Below, piece after piece: positions 59,820 to 64,000 of a stretch of DNA of 64,000 nt; position 1 is the stretch's first letter, and each line of letters opens with the position of its first letter. This DNA comes from Cyathus striatus (taxonomy: Eukaryota > Basidiomycota > Agaricomycetes > Agaricales > Nidulariaceae). A program made the translations under genes and the position numbers. The stretch is from the NCBI GenBank assembly GCA_025738555.1, contig JAOVFP010000010.1:3669501-3733500 (forward strand). The letters are read 5' to 3'. The notes beneath the pieces are model-generated. The model ran no database searches. It was not told the DNA's origin and saw nothing but the letters and a program-made list of their open reading frames with translations.

Positions 59820-61158
59820 TGTCAGGCATGATTTTTGATTATATATAATGCATGCAAATGCACTGTATACCACAATTAAAGAAATTGCACTTTCATGTCA
59901 CATGACTGAATACTTCACACCATCACATGATACAATACACTACTAATCAAATATACCCAATACCATACATGAACAAACCAATACCTTACATGAACAAATA
60001 ACTTTAAATCACCATTAAACATCATACACATATCAATAATTAATCGCTTGCACAAACAATGCACTAACAAAGGATAATATGACACTCTTTCATTGTGTTA
60101 TTCATCCATTGTATAAAGACAATGAGAGACTATTTATATACAACTCCATTGTTTTCAATTCTATTGTTCATAATAAATGAACTGTATTGTACTATTCACC
60201 TATTTTTGAAGACAATGAGAAAACTATTTATATACAACTCCATTGTTTTCAATCCTATTGTTCATAATAAATGAACTACATTGTACTCTTTACCCATTGT
60301 CCAAAGACAATGTGAAACTATTTATATATGACTCCATTGTTTTCACTGCCATTGTTCACACAATGGCAGATAGGTATCTATTGTTCACTGCTCCATTGTT
60401 ATAAAAATGGATTCCTATTGTTCTTGCCCAGAACAATGTAGCTCTTTATTTAGAACAATGTAATTCATTACACATTGTTCTGATATATGCTATTGTTCTC
60501 TGCTGACTAACCCTCAAATACCATTGTCCTGTACAGCCTCAGATCTAAATCTACACTTGCACATTACTTGTTTTGGAGAACAATGTAGATTGGTAGAGTG
60601 GGAATTGGATTACTAAGCAGGTTGGGAAAAGGTATATAAGGAGGGCAGTTTGGCAGTAGATAGATAGCTACCCACCCCCCAGTAGTCTCACCCAATTGTC
60701 ATTAGTCATTAGTTATTAGTACAGTTTTATCAGCACAGCCAGTACAGTCAGTATCAGTAACAGTCACAGAAATCGAAGCAGTCACAGTCACAGTCACAGA
60801 TAAAGTATCAGTCACAGTCACAGTATCAGTCAGAGTAACAGTAACAGAATAAGAAGCAGATCATAGGTCAAGTTCTAAGCAAGTTGAACATTGATCTATT
60901 CAATATACACATTATAAATAGCATTAGGTCTATAGTGTGTACTTTACCCCTTTCATTATACTTGACATTATATACAGCCTTTGCTGTACATTATCCTTCA
61001 TACCAAGTTTCATACAATTCATACAGCTTTTGCTGTACAAGATCACCTATTAAATTTCCAAGAATATCCTCGCTAAATATTTCCTGACACTCAGGTGTTG
61101 TAACACGAACAAAGTTGATTCCTGTTAGCACCTTAGATTAACTTAATCTTAAACGACA
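59820..61158 (+). repeat. 5' LTR of a gypsy-type retrotransposon
   Basis: 1339 bp from TGTCAGGCATG to AAACGACA, matching the solo LTR at 38873-41892 in inverse orientation. U3 (60050-60560) has about 24 ATTGT/ACAAT words. A TATATAAG box lies at 60633-60640. Hairpins TACAGC-N4-GCTGTA lie at 60973-60988 and 61022-61037. Confidence 0.88.
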
Positions 61159-61361
61159 AAGTGAAGCCCACCGTGAGGGAAATATTTTTAGCAGAATATT
61201 CTCCTTGGCCCCATTATACATTCATAAACCATACAACAATTAAACACATTGTTACCTTCCAACTCTATCTATATTAATCACCACTTCTCAACTATAAATA
61301 ATCTCATCATCCTATAAATAACTTCACATAACTTCCCACACTATAAATAATACTACAAGCC

Positions 61362-63518
61362 ATAACTGATAGCAAGCCCAAAGATAATGAAGGACCAACC
61401 AGTCATAAACATACCAAGAATGACATGCCATTCAGAGGTATGCAAGGTGCTCCTCGCACCTTCAAAGGTGAATACTCTGAAGTTGTACACTTCGTCAGAA
61501 ATTATGATCGCCTACTAGACATGTACAATATCACAGAAGACAAAGATAAATGTGAACTGATTAAAGAATATGTTTCACCTGCAGTGGAACGATTCATTGA
61601 TACATCAGATCATATGAAGGAAGCAGCTTATAGTTGGAAAGGTCTTTGAGAAGAAATCCTAAACTACTATGATGCTGAAAGAGGCAAGGCAGCATACATG
61701 CCTGAAGATTTAGTAACATTTGCTACCTATAGTAGTCATGAACCAATAATGACATTGGATGATTGGAAGAAATACTTTTGTGATTACAAGTCAATTGCAG
61801 GATACCTTAAGGACAAGAATCATATTACCTCAGATCAATATAATGGATATTTCTGGATAGGAATTCCTGAAGATCTTAGGAACCTTCTAGAAACCAAGTT
61901 AGTAGCAGGAGAGCCTACACATGACATGGCTAAGCCTTGGACTGTGTCAAAGATTACTGAAGCAGCAGAATCACACTTCAAGAGAGGTAAGTTTACTGAT
62001 TTATTATTTTCAACTAACCATACAGGAAGACAATGGAGAGATATTGATCTTTCTGATTCTGAGTCATCTGATTATGACTCAGACTATGAATGGAAAAGAA
62101 TTCAGAGAAAGATTAGGGCTCAAAGGCATAAGAAGGATAGGAAGCATAAGAAAGATAGAGAAAGGAAAGATACTAAAAATCGTACAGTATCTTTACCTGC
62201 ACCAATTCCACCTGCACCAATTCCACCAGTTGCACCTAGACCAGGTGAGACAAATAATGGTGTAGCACGTTACCAGGGTAGTTCTGAAGAAATAGAAGAA
62301 TTAATTCACCAGTTAAATGCAATGTCACTCAATGACAAGCGCTATGCAGGATTGTACTACAGAGTTTTGACATTAGATAAGACAGGATTTGCTGCCAAAT
62401 GTATTCGAGAACCTCCTAAGGGTAACATAGTTCAAAGAACATACAGAATCCCAGCAGAACAACCTTCAAAGTCACCTGCTACCTTTCCAAACAACATAAA
62501 TATGTCAAACCCACCCTTTCAATCTGGAATGTCAGCTGAATCTGGAATGTGTTATGGGTGTGGGAAAAGTGGACATATGATGAGAGATTGTCCAAAGTTA
62601 GCAGACTTCATACAGAAGGGTATCATTAAATGGGATAGCTATGGATGTAAATATACATTAGGAGATGGAACCAGAATCTATCGTAAACCTGGGGAATCCT
62701 TATACCAAGCTGTCACACATTACTTAACACCTTCAAGTAACTTTATATCAATTTCATCTGATGTAGAGTCATACTATGACAACCTGCAATCACATCATTA
62801 CACTATCAATGAATCAGATGTAGACCATTCTGATTGGGATGATGAGTCACAACACATGTTCAATTCACAATATGGTTCTTACCTCATTGATTCTAATTCA
62901 GACACAGATGATGAAGATGAACCTATGTATGTGTTTGCTGCACCAGAGGATTGTCAACCTGGACAAGTTGTGCCATTAGTATGTGTATTTCCGGCTGAAA
63001 GAACAATGAAGTCAAACAAGAATCCACGGAAATTAATATTTGATGGAGTTGAAGTACCACGTAAACCCTATGGAAAACCAAACCAAGATCCTGATAGGAA
63101 ACCATCAGCTAAGCCATTGAGTAAGCAAGATCGATGGGAAGCCCAACCTCTTGGACAGAAACCAATAACTCAAGCTCCATTTGCCACTCAAGATCGCTTG
63201 GATCAGAAACCAAAAGTGAGATTTGAGCCTCATAAAGCGAACCCGCATTTCGGAACCATCCCCAACAACATAATGGTGTTCAGTCCAAGGGAAAAGAAAC
63301 AACTGCGCATGACATTGAAATGGCATCTCCAGAGGAAACTCCAGGGGAAGGAAAATATATCCCAGTTGATGCAAGGAAGACTAGTTGGAAAGAAAGAATT
63401 GTGGAGAACAGTAAGAAAACAATTCACCCAGCTCCTCTTAAAGAAGAAGCTAAGCCTGCCAAAAATGTTGAATGTCAAAGTGAGCTGTCATCACAAACAG
63501 ACCCCAGATCAGTTGTAG
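61362..63518 (+). pseudogene. Gypsy gag with zinc knuckle
   Basis: One frame from about 61362 (an ATA where a start ATG would be expected; the first internal ATG is 61425) to 63518, broken by TGA at 61647 in a GL-x-EEILNYYDAER context that fits CGA. A capsid-like helical region (61450-61980) is followed by a charged Lys/Arg linker, a Pro-rich PAPIPPAPIPP stretch (62200) and a CCHC knuckle CYGCGKSGHMMRDC (62550-62591). An acidic stretch and a basic tail follow. Near 63290 the true frame shifts (A-rich stretch GGGAAAAGAAAC); the protease frame then runs on while this one becomes unrelated sequence. Confidence 0.85.
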
Positions 63519-64000
63519 AATCGATTCTAAACACGGATGTGGTATTACCACTTAAAACCATATTAGGTACTTCCAAAGAAGTAGCCTATAATTTACAAGA
63601 ATGTCTTAAGGTTAAAAATGCCACTGCACCCACATACACAAATAAAGTATCTCATTACATACATGAACGATCTTACCCCTATTCCATGATAGCTACTACT
63701 GATTTGAGAAGTGAAGGCCCTTTAATCAAAATTAAACTTTACCATGGTGGAAAAGAAGTTAAAGCTGTAATTGATACTGGATCTCAATTAAATATTATCA
63801 ATGAACAGCTAGCAAATGAACTTGTTCGTATGCCAATGGATGTTACTCAGTCCATCACCATGACAGATGCAAATGGTGGTGAAGGAAGATTAAATGGACT
63901 TATAGAGAATGTAGAATTATCTAGTGGAGGATTAACCACTAGAGCAAATCTATATGTCAAAGAAGGAACACCCTTTGAAGTATTACTAGGAAGACCATGG
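63290..64000 (+). CDS. Gypsy pol start: aspartic protease (partial, runs off the window)
   Basis: The alternative frame from about 63300 is open to the window end, through a linker to the retropepsin site VIDTGSQLNII (63769-63801) and a flap-like region, ending at VLLGRPW. D-T-G is the catalytic motif. RT, RNase H and integrase should follow beyond 64000. Confidence 0.85.

Noticed and set aside
188..64000. TET/JBP dioxygenase gene, sometimes linked with KDZ elements
   Set aside because: No frame with the HxD and downstream His/Arg pattern of that family was found on either strand by eye.

Overview
The window is a repeat-rich, probably heterochromatic stretch of a filamentous basidiomycete genome, most likely Agaricomycetes. 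The evidence is: short GT-AG introns of about 45-60 bp; KDZ-class DNA transposon genes with their CxC5/CxC6 cysteine-cluster partner; chromodomain Ty3/gypsy elements; Ty1/copia and LINE remnants; and nuclear 18S/25S rRNA fragments, one matching the basidiomycete D3 region of 25S. No clear host housekeeping gene is visible. The best-preserved cellular-type gene is a 442-codon, three-exon gene of unknown function at 188-1617 (-).

Layout. 1-3.9 kb: the unknown gene, a G-rich minisatellite and a small MITE-like element. 3.87-25.9 kb: a KDZ transposase gene (-) split in two by a 19.9 kb insertion, element B (4596-24527), which has an 8-bp target duplication with one mismatch. Inside B are foldback element FB1 (4823-15778), a complete but decayed chromovirus (5700-13922, TSD GTGTC) inserted in FB1's left arm, foldback element FB2 (16378-18888) inserted in a minisatellite, a multi-exon Lys-rich gene of unknown function (19985-22082) and a CxC5/CxC6 pseudogene (22267-24251). 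25.9-26.5 kb: scrambled 18S/25S rRNA fragments. 29.05-34.44 kb: a LINE split by repeat R1, which is itself split by a 2.7 kb solo LTR. 34.5 kb: a 25S fragment. 35-35.6 kb: an unknown intron-containing gene fragment (-). 38.87-41.89 kb: a solo LTR (-) split by element D (39371-40997, 8-bp TSD). 42.5-47.8 kb: a large multi-exon gene remnant with a Zn2Cys6-type cluster, interrupted by a second R1 copy. 48.05-52.5 kb: a gypsy pol fragment (-) split by element C (49816-51399, 8-bp TSD). 56.1-56.8 kb: a copia RNase H fragment. 57-58.5 kb: a gypsy gag (-). 58.6 kb: a 25S fragment. 58.92-59.82 kb: a third foldback copy, cut by the 5' LTR of a gypsy element (59820 to the window end) that runs through gag into protease.

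Three themes run through the window. (1) B, C and D share one polarised terminal design (a GAGC(T/A)CTTTAC end and a CAGTACTTT(A/G)C end, 8-bp TSD, TTCACATGAA-like subterminal motifs), so they appear to be one transposon family ranging from a giant cargo-bearing copy to 1.6 kb non-autonomous copies. (2) Three foldback elements end in GTGTCAGC and carry arms built from arrays of TGTCAC-containing units. (3) Most in-frame stops in the element genes are TGA where CGA is expected, and the two chromovirus LTRs differ almost only by transitions, which indicates strong C-to-T decay at methylated or RIP-like sites. All calls are by eye, with no database search.
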